From Omnitrophica WOR_2 bacterium RBG_13_41_10 (GTDB taxonomy: Bacteria > Omnitrophota > Gorgyraeia > Gygaellales > Profunditerraquicolaceae), in contig MHGH01000013.1 in the NCBI GenBank assembly GCA_001805465.1, forward strand, positions 2,533 to 7,601: a DNA stretch of 5,069 bases, in the 5' to 3' direction. Shown piece by piece: positions 1-4,529 of the stretch. The notes beneath the pieces are model-generated. The model was not told the DNA's origin and made no database searches. It saw only the letters and a list, made by a program, of their open reading frames with translations. The position numbers and the translations under genes were made by a program. The first letter of the stretch is position 1, and each line of letters starts with the position of its first letter.

Positions 1-465
1 CTCAGGAGGCAATATTGCCCGTATTTCTGCTGCAATCTCTCCGACTCTCTCTTTATCTATACCGCTGATTACGATTTGATTTTGTTTGGGGGCTTCTATT
101 TTTATGCCTTCGGGAATAGCAAAGTTTACCGGGTGGGTAAACCTTAGCTGCATATTTAATTTATTGCCCTCTACCTGTGCGCGGTACCCCACACCGATAA
201 TCTCCAGTTCTTTTGTGTATCCTTCGTTTACCCCCTTTATCATATTGACAATTAAAGCCCGAAATAAGCCATGCAAAGATTTATCTATTTTTGTATCAGA
301 GGCCCTTTGTACGAATAAATGATTATCTTTTATTTCTAATTTAATCCTATCGGATAACCGGCGGTTAAGAGCGCCTTTTGGCCCTGTCACGTAAACCGTT
401 CCATCCTTCTCTTCTACCTTGACATTACCGGGTATTGCCACAACTTTTTTACCTATGCGCGACAT
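1..465 (-). CDS. rplF: 50S ribosomal protein uL6 (L6), 3' end outside the window
   Basis: uL6 binds 23S rRNA near the sarcin-ricin loop and the base of the L7/L12 stalk, close to where elongation factors bind. Reading the minus strand from the ATG at 463-465 gives 155 in-frame codons that stay open to base 1. The protein begins MSRIGKKVVAIPGNVKV and carries the first alpha/beta L6 repeat (about residues 1-80), then the second, starting near ELEIIGVGYRAQVEG (86-100) and including THPVNFAIPEG (110-120). It is cut at ILPPE (151-155), just before the conserved glycine/lysine-rich C-terminal signature. Family members are usually 175-185 residues, so about 25 are missing. An AGAGGT ribosome-binding site lies 4 nt upstream of the ATG. 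The gene follows rpsH by 13 nt, as in typical spc operons. The identification is certain; the only defect is truncation by the window edge. Confidence 0.97.
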   Translation of the reverse strand, partial: MSRIGKKVVAIPGNVKVEEKDGTVYVTGPKGALNRRLSDRIKLEIKDNHLFVQRASDTKIDKSLHGLFRALIVNMIKGVNEGYTKELEIIGVGYRAQVEGNKLNMQLRFTHPVNFAIPEGIKIEAPKQNQIVISGIDKERVGEIAAEIRAILPPE

Positions 466-469
466 ATTG

Positions 470-475
470 ACCTCT
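470..475 (-). promoter_or_regulatory. Ribosome-binding site of rplF
   Basis: The minus strand reads AGAGGT here, 4 nt before the rplF ATG and inside the 13-nt rpsH-rplF gap. The match to the anti-Shine-Dalgarno is good although the spacing is short. It supports the start at 465, which also gives the family's usual N-terminus (MSRIGKK). Confidence 0.75.
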
Positions 476-478
476 AAA

Positions 479-877
479 TTACCAGACGTAACCTATGATT
501 TCACCGCCTAATTTTTCTTCTTTGGCCTGGACTCCCGAAATTATCCCTTTAGGGGTGGATATAATAACTAACCCCCGGCCCCTTAAAACTGAAGGGATCT
601 TGGTGTGCTTCACATAAATACGCAAGCCCGGAGTAGATATGCGTTTTAAATTACGAATCGCGGATTTCCCGCCCTGCATATATTTCAAATAGACCCTGAC
701 TATCCCCTGTTTTTTATCTTCTATTAATTTAAGGTTCTCTATATAGTTCTCTTTTTTTAATATCTCTATAATTGCTTTTACCGGACGGGATGACGGAACA
801 TCTACGGTATCTTTTTTGGCCATTACGGCGTTGCGTATCATTGTAAACACATCCGACATTAAATCATTTCTTGACAT
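479..877 (-). CDS. rpsH: 30S ribosomal protein uS8 (S8)
   Basis: uS8 is a primary 16S rRNA-binding protein of the central domain (helix 21 region), needed early in 30S platform assembly. In E. coli it also represses translation of the spc operon. The 132-residue product matches the usual length (about 130). It shows the N-terminal helix MSDVFTMIRNAV (7-18), the VPSSRPVKAIIEILKKENYI block (27-46), ISTPGLRIYVK (80-90), and the C-terminal RNA-binding part ending GGEIIGYVW (124-132). The usual STS-KG-x-x-(T/S)-D-x-x-A stretch reads STPKGIISGVQA here (107-118), so Pro replaces the second Ser and Gly stands where Asp is common. The frame is intact and both ends are normal, so this looks like natural variation. 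It starts 16 nt after rpsN behind a strong AGGAG site and ends TAA 13 nt before rplF. Confidence 0.98.
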   Translation of the reverse strand: MSRNDLMSDVFTMIRNAVMAKKDTVDVPSSRPVKAIIEILKKENYIENLKLIEDKKQGIVRVYLKYMQGGKSAIRNLKRISTPGLRIYVKHTKIPSVLRGRGLVIISTPKGIISGVQAKEEKLGGEIIGYVW

Positions 878-882
878 TTTTT

Positions 883-887
883 CTCCT
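883..887 (-). promoter_or_regulatory. Ribosome-binding site of rpsH
   Basis: The minus strand reads AGGAG followed by five A residues and then the rpsH ATG. This is the strongest Shine-Dalgarno match in the window at a workable spacing. It lies in the 16-nt rpsN-rpsH gap and fixes the start at 877. Confidence 0.85.
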
Positions 888-893
888 AAAAAA

Positions 894-1079
894 TTACCAG
901 CTTGCTTTTTTCACTCCCGGAATTAACCCCTGCCAGGACAGTTCCCTAAAGCATATTCGGCAAAGCTCAAACCTTTTTAAATATCCTCCGGACCTGCCGC
1001 AAATGGCGCAGCGGTTATATTTACGGCTTGAAAACTTTGGGGCCCTTTTCCATCTGGCAATCTGTGACTTCTTAGCCAT
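894..1079 (-). CDS. rpsN: 30S ribosomal protein uS14 (S14), short zinc-binding form
   Basis: uS14 sits in the 30S head, packing against uS3, uS10 and uS19 near the A site. The product is 61 residues, the exact usual length of the zinc (C+) form; the zinc-free form, as in E. coli, is about 100. It begins MAKKSQIARWKRAPKF, has CAIC at 24-27 and CRIC at 40-43 (CxxC-x12-CxxC, four zinc-ligand cysteines), and ends with the conserved GLIPGVKKASW (51-61). In bacteria that also hold a zinc-free paralogue, that copy is often induced under zinc limitation; whether one exists here cannot be seen. It lies 19 nt after rplE, with an AAAAGGA-type ribosome-binding site directly upstream (about 1084-1090), and precedes rpsH as in most bacteria. 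The antisense ORF over this region is a shadow. Confidence 0.98.
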   Translation of the reverse strand: MAKKSQIARWKRAPKFSSRKYNRCAICGRSGGYLKRFELCRICFRELSWQGLIPGVKKASW

Positions 1080-1098
1080 TTTTTCCTTTTCTTATAGC

Positions 1099-1641
1099 CT
1101 ATTTAAAGGGCATACCGAATAATTTCAATAATTCCTGGGCATGCTCTTTGGATTTTGCGTTTTTAATTACAAGAGTGATATCCATTCCCTGAACGCGGGA
1201 TATTCTATCATATTCTATCTCGGGAAATATCATCTGGTCGTTTAGGCCTAGACTGTAATTGCCGGCTTGATCAAAAGAATCGCAAGATACGCCCCTAAAA
1301 TCGCGCACGCGCGGTAAGGCCACATTAACCAGCCTGTCAAGAAATTCATACATAATCTTACGCCTTAAAGTTACTTTGCAGCCGATAGGTAACCCTTTTC
1401 TGATTTTAAAATTTGCGATAGCTTTTTTTGCCCTTCTCATAACAGGTTTTTGGCCGGTAATGGCGGCTAATTCTTCCATGCACTTTTCTAAAATCTTGAT
1501 ATCGGTGATGGCTTCCCCGGCTCCGATATTGACTACGATTTTTTCCAAGCGGGGAACGGCAAATTTATTTTTTATGGAAAATTTTTGCTGCATTTGTGGA
1601 ATAATTTCAGTCCTGTATTTTTCTAATAACCTTGGGCTCAT
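1099..1641 (-). CDS. rplE: 50S ribosomal protein uL5 (L5)
   Basis: uL5 binds 5S rRNA and helps place it in the central protuberance, where it also contacts the P-site tRNA and the 30S head. The 180-residue product equals the family norm (E. coli 179). Landmarks in order are LLEKYRTEIIPQM (5-17), the signature VPRLEKIVVNIGAGEA (29-44), KCMEELAAITGQKPVMRRAKKA (53-74, 5S rRNA contact region), LPRVRDFRG (109-117), and IFPEIEYDRISRVQGMDI (138-155). Only 2 nt separate it from the end of rplX. A GAGGT site 9 nt upstream, inside the last codons of rplX, supports the ATG at 1641. In E. coli the uS8 repressor site is at the rplX-rplE junction; here no intergenic space exists for a separate hairpin. The stop is TAG. 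Confidence 0.98.
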   Translation of the reverse strand: MSPRLLEKYRTEIIPQMQQKFSIKNKFAVPRLEKIVVNIGAGEAITDIKILEKCMEELAAITGQKPVMRRAKKAIANFKIRKGLPIGCKVTLRRKIMYEFLDRLVNVALPRVRDFRGVSCDSFDQAGNYSLGLNDQMIFPEIEYDRISRVQGMDITLVIKNAKSKEHAQELLKLFGMPFK

Positions 1642-1643
1642 GG

Positions 1644-1955
1644 CTAAATAACCTCGTTACATTTTTTGCAGAACCTGACTTTTTCTTTATCTTTACCGAT
1701 TCTAAAACCTACCCGTGCGGGGCTAGAACAATGCTTGCATACTAAAGAAAGATTAGAAATACTGATAGAGGTTTCAATGGATACAACGCCGCCTTGTTGG
1801 TCATTTTGAGTTTTACGTTTGTGCTTTTTTACTAAATTTATCCCTTCAACGATAGCCCGGTTCTTCTTGGTTAAGATTTTTAAGACTTTTCCTTTTTTAC
1901 CGCGGTCATCCCCGCTAATTACCTGGACTGAGTCGCCTCTTCTTACTTTAAACAT
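1644..1955 (-). CDS. rplX: 50S ribosomal protein uL24 (L24) with a C-terminal zinc-ribbon-like cysteine pair
   Basis: uL24 is an assembly-initiator protein that binds the 5' region of 23S rRNA and sits near the exit of the peptide tunnel. The 103-residue product is of normal length. The N-terminal KOW motif spans about residues 4-31 (VRRGDSVQVISGDDRGKKGK), followed by the conserved VEGINLVKKHKR (36-47) and the QQGGVVSIETSISISNL segment (53-69). The C-terminal region then carries CKHC (73-76) and CKKC (96-99), giving CxxC-x19-CxxC, with RVGFRI between. Many bacterial uL24 proteins have non-cysteine residues at these places; others keep the four cysteines and probably bind zinc. Zinc binding here is inferred from the motif alone. 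The start ATG follows the rplN stop by a single G (TAAGATG), with AGAGGT 8 nt upstream inside rplN. The stop is TAG. Confidence 0.97.
   Translation of the reverse strand: MFKVRRGDSVQVISGDDRGKKGKVLKILTKKNRAIVEGINLVKKHKRKTQNDQQGGVVSIETSISISNLSLVCKHCSSPARVGFRIGKDKEKVRFCKKCNEVI
1651..1655 (-). promoter_or_regulatory. Ribosome-binding site of rplE, embedded in rplX
   Basis: The minus strand reads GAGGT, 9 nt before the rplE ATG. It lies within the last codons of rplX, so ribosomes finishing uL24 cover it. This suggests coupled initiation and supports the ATG at 1641. Confidence 0.65.
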
Positions 1956-1956
1956 C

Positions 1957-2325
1957 TTAAATTACCTCTGGCGCTAAGGATATAATTTTAGTGAAATTTT
2001 TATCCCTGAGTTCCCTGGCTACCGGGCCGAAAACCCTGGTGCCGCGCGGGTTTAGCTGGACATCTATAAAGACTATGGCGTTGCGGTCAAACCTTAAGAC
2101 CGAACCGTCAGCTCGTCTGATCGGCTCTTTGGTCCTGACAATAACAGCCTTGCCGACTTCTCCTTTTTTTACGATAGCTCCGGCGGAAGATTCCTTCACA
2201 TTGACATTAATGATATCCCCGATTTTTGCGCATGCGCTGTTTTTTTTGCCTAAAACACCAATAAAGCTAGCGCGTTTTGCGCCGGTATTATCTGCCACGT
2301 CTAAAATACTCCTGAGCTGAATCAT
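1957..2325 (-). CDS. rplN: 50S ribosomal protein uL14 (L14)
   Basis: uL14 is a 23S rRNA-binding protein at the subunit interface that forms bridges with 16S rRNA, and in bacteria it is also the docking surface for the silencing factor RsfS. The 122-residue product matches the standard length (E. coli 123). It starts MIQLRSILDVADNTGAKRA, contains the family signature around GDIINVNVKESSAG (36-49) and GEVGKAVIVRTK (55-66), the basic RRADGSVLRFDRNAIVFID stretch (70-88), RGTRVFGPVARELRD (94-108), and ends ISLAPEVI. In E. coli this is the first gene of the spc operon, with its own promoter. Here its ATG overlaps the rpsQ stop (ATGA), so it must share the upstream transcript or use a promoter inside coding sequence. 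An AAAGGA site lies 9 nt upstream, inside rpsQ. Confidence 0.99.
   Translation of the reverse strand: MIQLRSILDVADNTGAKRASFIGVLGKKNSACAKIGDIINVNVKESSAGAIVKKGEVGKAVIVRTKEPIRRADGSVLRFDRNAIVFIDVQLNPRGTRVFGPVARELRDKNFTKIISLAPEVI
1964..1969 (-). promoter_or_regulatory. Ribosome-binding site of rplX, embedded in rplN
   Basis: The minus strand reads AGAGGT, 8 nt before the rplX ATG, within the last codons of rplN. Spacing is near ideal. Together with the TAAGATG junction it indicates that uL24 can start independently or by reinitiation after uL14. Confidence 0.7.
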
Positions 2326-2603
2326 ATTGGTTCATCCTTTAATTCAATAGCGGCAGCACCGGCTTTTTTAATGATTTCAGTTAATCTAAAATGCTTATCT
2401 TTAGACAAAGGCCGGGTTTCTTCTATACGCACAAGGTCGCCGATCTTGGCGATATTTTTTTCATCATGCACTTTAAATTTGATATTTTTCTTGACTATTC
2501 GGCCGTATTTAGGGTGTTTTTTTAACTGCGTCACATGCACAACGATGGTTTTGTGCATCTTATCGCTTATGACGTTTCCCGTAAATTCCTTATTTTTGCC
2601 CAT
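2322..2603 (-). CDS. rpsQ: 30S ribosomal protein uS17 (S17)
   Basis: uS17 is a primary 16S rRNA-binding protein with an OB-fold, important for early assembly of the 30S body. The product has 93 residues against about 84 in E. coli. The N-terminus reads EFTGNVISDKMHKTIVVHV (6-24), then HPKYGRIVKKNIKFKVHDE (30-48), and the family signature GDLVRIEETRPLSKDKHF (55-72). The extra length is a tail after the core, KKAGAAAIELKDEPI (79-93). The start overlaps the last 14 nt of rpmC, and the family N-terminus agrees with the ATG at 2603. The nearest Shine-Dalgarno-like sequence (AAAGGA, about 2616-2621) is 12-13 nt away, so initiation probably relies partly on coupling to uL29 translation. The stop TGA overlaps the rplN ATG (ATGA). 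Confidence 0.98.
   Translation of the reverse strand: MGKNKEFTGNVISDKMHKTIVVHVTQLKKHPKYGRIVKKNIKFKVHDEKNIAKIGDLVRIEETRPLSKDKHFRLTEIIKKAGAAAIELKDEPI
2335..2340 (-). promoter_or_regulatory. Ribosome-binding site of rplN, embedded in rpsQ
   Basis: The minus strand reads AAAGGA, 9 nt before the rplN ATG. It lies in the rpsQ codons just before the ATGA overlap. It supports the start at 2325 and gives uL14 its own initiation signal besides coupling. Confidence 0.7.
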
Positions 2604-2796
2604 GATTAGCAGTTTTCCTTTCTTTAAAAATAGTCTCTATACGGTCGATGTCTCTTTTTAGCAAACCAAACATATGCGGTTTTTCTACCCTTGAGCCATA
2701 ACGCTGATTATTCAGCTTAAATAATTCTTCTTTCAGGCTTTTTATTTTATTCAATAACTCTTCGTCGGAAAGATTCCTTAATTCTGTGGTTTTCAT
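2590..2796 (-). CDS. rpmC: 50S ribosomal protein uL29 (L29)
   Basis: uL29 is a small helical 23S rRNA-binding protein beside the peptide-tunnel exit, next to uL23, where it helps form the docking site for trigger factor and SRP. From the ATG at 2794-2796 the product is 68 residues, normal for the family (60-70). It starts MKTTELRNLSDEELLNKI and forms two predicted helices: about 8-36 (DEELLNKIKSLKEELFKL), and about 42-60 with the conserved LLKRDIDRIETI (45-56). The same frame stays open further upstream, but that extension runs through rplP in another frame and does not resemble uL29, so the ATG one base after the rplP stop (TAAAATG) is chosen. No good Shine-Dalgarno precedes it, which suggests coupling to rplP. 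Its last 14 nt overlap rpsQ. Confidence 0.96.
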   Translation of the reverse strand: MKTTELRNLSDEELLNKIKSLKEELFKLNNQRYGSRVEKPHMFGLLKRDIDRIETIFKERKTANHGQK

Positions 2797-2797
2797 T

Positions 2798-3214
2798 TTA
2801 TTTATGGGCCCTAGTGATAAACTTAGTGCGCAAGGGCATTTTATAAGCCGCCATTCTAAAACACTGGCGGGCATATTCTTCGGGTACGCCGCCCAGCTCA
2901 AAAAGTATGCGCCCGCGTTTTACCACGCAGACCCAGTGGTCTAAGTCCCCTTTGCCTTTACCCATACGCACTTCAGCAGGTTTCTTAGTTATGGATTTAT
3001 CGGGAAAAATCCTAATCCACATCCTGCCGCCCTTGTGCAATTGGCGGGCTAAAACAACCCGCACAGCCTCGATTTGGTTATTTTTAATCCAGCCGTTTTC
3101 TAGCACTTTTAGCCCGAACTCACCAAAGGTTAAATTACAGCCGCGCGTAGCTATTCCGCGCCTGTTCCCACGCTGTAATTTACGATATTTTACTCTTTTT
3201 GGCATTAAAAGCAT
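2798..3214 (-). CDS. rplP: 50S ribosomal protein uL16 (L16)
   Basis: uL16 is a late-assembling 50S protein that helps shape the A-site tRNA binding region near the peptidyl-transferase centre. The 138-residue product is of standard length (E. coli 136). It starts MLLMPKRVKYRKLQRGNRRG and contains FGEFGLKVLENGWIKNNQIEA (30-50), the signature WIRIFPDKSITKKPAEVRMGKGKG (66-89), and GVPEEYARQCFRMAAYKMPL. Arg83, in RMGKGKG, aligns with the E. coli arginine hydroxylated by a dedicated oxygenase; whether this happens here is unknown. Two starts are possible (codons 1 and 4). The upstream ATG is preferred because GAGGA lies 6 nt before it, and MLxPKR-type N-termini are usual. It starts 9 nt after rpsC and ends 1 nt before rpmC. 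Confidence 0.98.
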   Translation of the reverse strand: MLLMPKRVKYRKLQRGNRRGIATRGCNLTFGEFGLKVLENGWIKNNQIEAVRVVLARQLHKGGRMWIRIFPDKSITKKPAEVRMGKGKGDLDHWVCVVKRGRILFELGGVPEEYARQCFRMAAYKMPLRTKFITRAHK

Positions 3215-3220
3215 TTCGTT

Positions 3221-3225
3221 TCCTC
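3221..3225 (-). promoter_or_regulatory. Ribosome-binding site of rplP, overlapping the rpsC stop
   Basis: The minus strand reads GAGGA, 6 nt before the ATG at 3214, and overlaps the TGA stop of rpsC (3224-3226). For the alternative ATG at codon 4 the spacing would be about 15 nt. This site therefore decides for the upstream start. Confidence 0.75.
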
Positions 3226-3904
3226 ATGCTGTAAGTTTATCAACCGCAGGTGCCTGGGTGTTAACGTTACCTTTTTTAACTAAGACATCACCTTTGTATA
3301 TCCATACTTTTATTCCGATATATCCATAAGTAGTTAAGCTAGCGGTGAAGCCGTAATCTATATCAGCGCGTAATGTAGAAAGGGGAATTTTCCCTTGCTT
3401 AAAGGTTTCCTGCCGCGCCATTTCAGCACCCCCTAAGCGCCCGGAACAGACAACCTTTATTCCTTTGGCTCCCATATTCATAGTTTGCTCAATAGCGCGT
3501 TTTATTGCCCTGCGAAAAGCTACTCTTTTTTCTAATTGCAATGCTACATTTTCGGAAACTAGCTGGGCATCCAGCATGGATTCTTTTATTTCCTCTATAT
3601 CAATAAGCACTTCTTTTTTGACCATATTATTTAATTCGTTGCGTAGGCTTTCTATATCGGCGCCGTGGCGGCCGATAATTATACCGGGACGGGCAGTAAA
3701 AATCCGGATCCTCACTTTTTCAGCCAGCCTTTCTATGATCACCTTAGAAATCGCCGCATGCTTAAACTTATTCTTAATAAACTGCCGTATTGTATAGTCT
3801 TCTTTGATAAAGCGCGAAAATTCCCTGGGCTTAGCAAACCACCTGCTATGCCAGTTTTTAATGTAGCCGATTCTTAAAACAAAAGGACTAACTTTTTGCC
3901 CCAT
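3224..3904 (-). CDS. rpsC: 30S ribosomal protein uS3 (S3)
   Basis: uS3 lies on the solvent side of the 30S head and lines the mRNA entry channel, contributing to mRNA unwinding. The 226-residue product has normal length (E. coli 233). The N-terminal domain starts MGQKVSPFVLRIGYIKNWHS. The KH domain follows at about 39-110, with RPGIIIGRHGADIESLR (72-88), including the GxxG loop GRHG (78-81). The C-terminal domain has RRAIKRAIEQTMNMGAKGIK (131-150), SGRLGGAEMAR (154-164), LRADIDYG (178-185) and GYIGIKVWIYKGD (194-206). Arg131, Arg132 and Lys135, implicated in helicase activity in E. coli, are present at the same numbers. The start follows the rplV stop by one G (TAAGATG) with no clear Shine-Dalgarno, suggesting coupling. 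The stop is TGA, so UGA is not reassigned. Confidence 0.99.
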   Translation of the reverse strand: MGQKVSPFVLRIGYIKNWHSRWFAKPREFSRFIKEDYTIRQFIKNKFKHAAISKVIIERLAEKVRIRIFTARPGIIIGRHGADIESLRNELNNMVKKEVLIDIEEIKESMLDAQLVSENVALQLEKRVAFRRAIKRAIEQTMNMGAKGIKVVCSGRLGGAEMARQETFKQGKIPLSTLRADIDYGFTASLTTYGYIGIKVWIYKGDVLVKKGNVNTQAPAVDKLTA

Positions 3905-3905
3905 C

Positions 3906-4238
3906 TTATTTTATTAAGTCTAGCTCTATTTTTATATGCGATGTTCTTTTTTTAATTGGTGCGGCCCTGCCGAATGCAGCTGCCTTAAATCTTTTCCAGG
4001 ACGGGCCATTATCGCAGATTATCCGGGAAATATAGAGTTTTTCCGGGCCAAAACCCTTGACCTTGGCATTAGCCTCGGCCTGTTTTAATATTTTTATTAA
4101 AAACTCTTTCGGCCGCATCCGTAAAGAACCAAGCACTGCCTTAGCATATACGACATCCTTATTGCGGATTAAATCCATAACCCGCCTTACTTTTTTCGGT
4201 GAAATCCTTAAAAATTTTGTCTCTGCCTTGGCAATCAT
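3906..4238 (-). CDS. rplV: 50S ribosomal protein uL22 (L22)
   Basis: uL22 binds all domains of 23S rRNA. Its globular part is at the tunnel exit, and a long beta-hairpin reaches into the tunnel constriction, where macrolides and arrest peptides act. The product has 110 residues, the same as E. coli. The N-terminal part reads KFLRISPKKVRRVMDLIRNK (8-27), with LKQAEANAK at 51-59. The hairpin spans about GPSWKRFKAAAFGRAAP (78-94), followed by the family signature IKKRTSHI (95-102). At the hairpin tip, Ala86-Ala87 replace the usual Pro-Arg, and Phe89 is where E. coli has Lys90; Arg91 (E. coli Arg92) is kept. It starts one base after the rpsS stop (TAAGATG), with only a weak, distant purine-rich site upstream, and ends one base before rpsC. 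Confidence 0.98.
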   Translation of the reverse strand: MIAKAETKFLRISPKKVRRVMDLIRNKDVVYAKAVLGSLRMRPKEFLIKILKQAEANAKVKGFGPEKLYISRIICDNGPSWKRFKAAAFGRAAPIKKRTSHIKIELDLIK

Positions 4239-4239
4239 C

Positions 4240-4527
4240 TTATGTCTTTTCCGCGGCCTTCTTGGCCTTTACCCCGCCGTGTTTTCTGAATATGCGCGTA
4301 GGAGCAAACTCTCCTAATTTATGCCCCACCATATTTTCCGTGATAAAAACCGGGACGTGTTTTTTTCCGTCATAAACCGCAAATGTCAGGCCTACGAAAT
4401 CCGGAATAACCGTCGAGCGCCGGGACCATGTTTTTATCGCCTGGCGGATATTGGAATGGCGTAGTTTCTGTACTTTCTCTAATAATGATTGATCGACAAA
4501 CGGGCCTTTTTTTAGGGAACGCGCCAT
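4240..4527 (-). CDS. rpsS: 30S ribosomal protein uS19 (S19)
   Basis: uS19 is a 30S head protein that pairs with uS13 and contacts the 50S subunit and A-site tRNA region. The 95-residue product is close to E. coli (92). It starts with the near-invariant MARSLKKGPFVDQSLLEKV and continues with IKTWSRRSTVIPDFVGLTFAVYDG (31-54). The C-terminal signature is FITENMVGHKLGEFAPTRIFRKHGG (61-85), where FRKHG stands for the more common FRGHG. The tail after this is short and basic. An AAGGA site 7 nt before the ATG lies in the last codons of rplB. The gap to rplB is 2 nt and to rplV 1 nt, the standard S10-operon order. Confidence 0.99.
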   Translation of the reverse strand: MARSLKKGPFVDQSLLEKVQKLRHSNIRQAIKTWSRRSTVIPDFVGLTFAVYDGKKHVPVFITENMVGHKLGEFAPTRIFRKHGGVKAKKAAEKT

Positions 4528-4529
4528 TT

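Noticed and set aside
86..322. 78-codon plus-strand open frame
   Set aside because: It lies wholly antisense to the in-frame rplF coding region.
1991..2320. 109-codon plus-strand open frame
   Set aside because: It is fully antisense to rplN, whose 122 residues are conserved end to end; no independent coding evidence.
2797..2815. Possible short palindrome (AGGGCCC region) before rpmC as a terminator or regulatory hairpin
   Set aside because: The palindrome is too short, has no U tract, and lies in the last codons of rplP.
2590..2901. 103-codon version of rpmC starting inside rplP
   Set aside because: The first 35 residues are out-of-frame rplP sequence with no uL29 similarity; the ATG at 2796 gives a normal-length uL29.
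2322..3226. TGA recoded to Trp or Gly (genetic codes 4 or 25)
   Set aside because: TGA ends rpsC and rpsQ exactly at family-normal C-termini, and reading through would collide with the next gene.
2907..3329. 140-codon plus-strand open frame
   Set aside because: It is antisense to rplP and rpsC, both unmistakable. The translation resembles no family I know, and nearby genes on this strand are absent. It is a shadow of minus-strand codon use.
3465..3797. 110-codon plus-strand open frame, plus a second overlapping one at 3665-3877
   Set aside because: Both are antisense to the KH and C-terminal regions of rpsC; two frames open opposite the same gene argue for composition, not coding.
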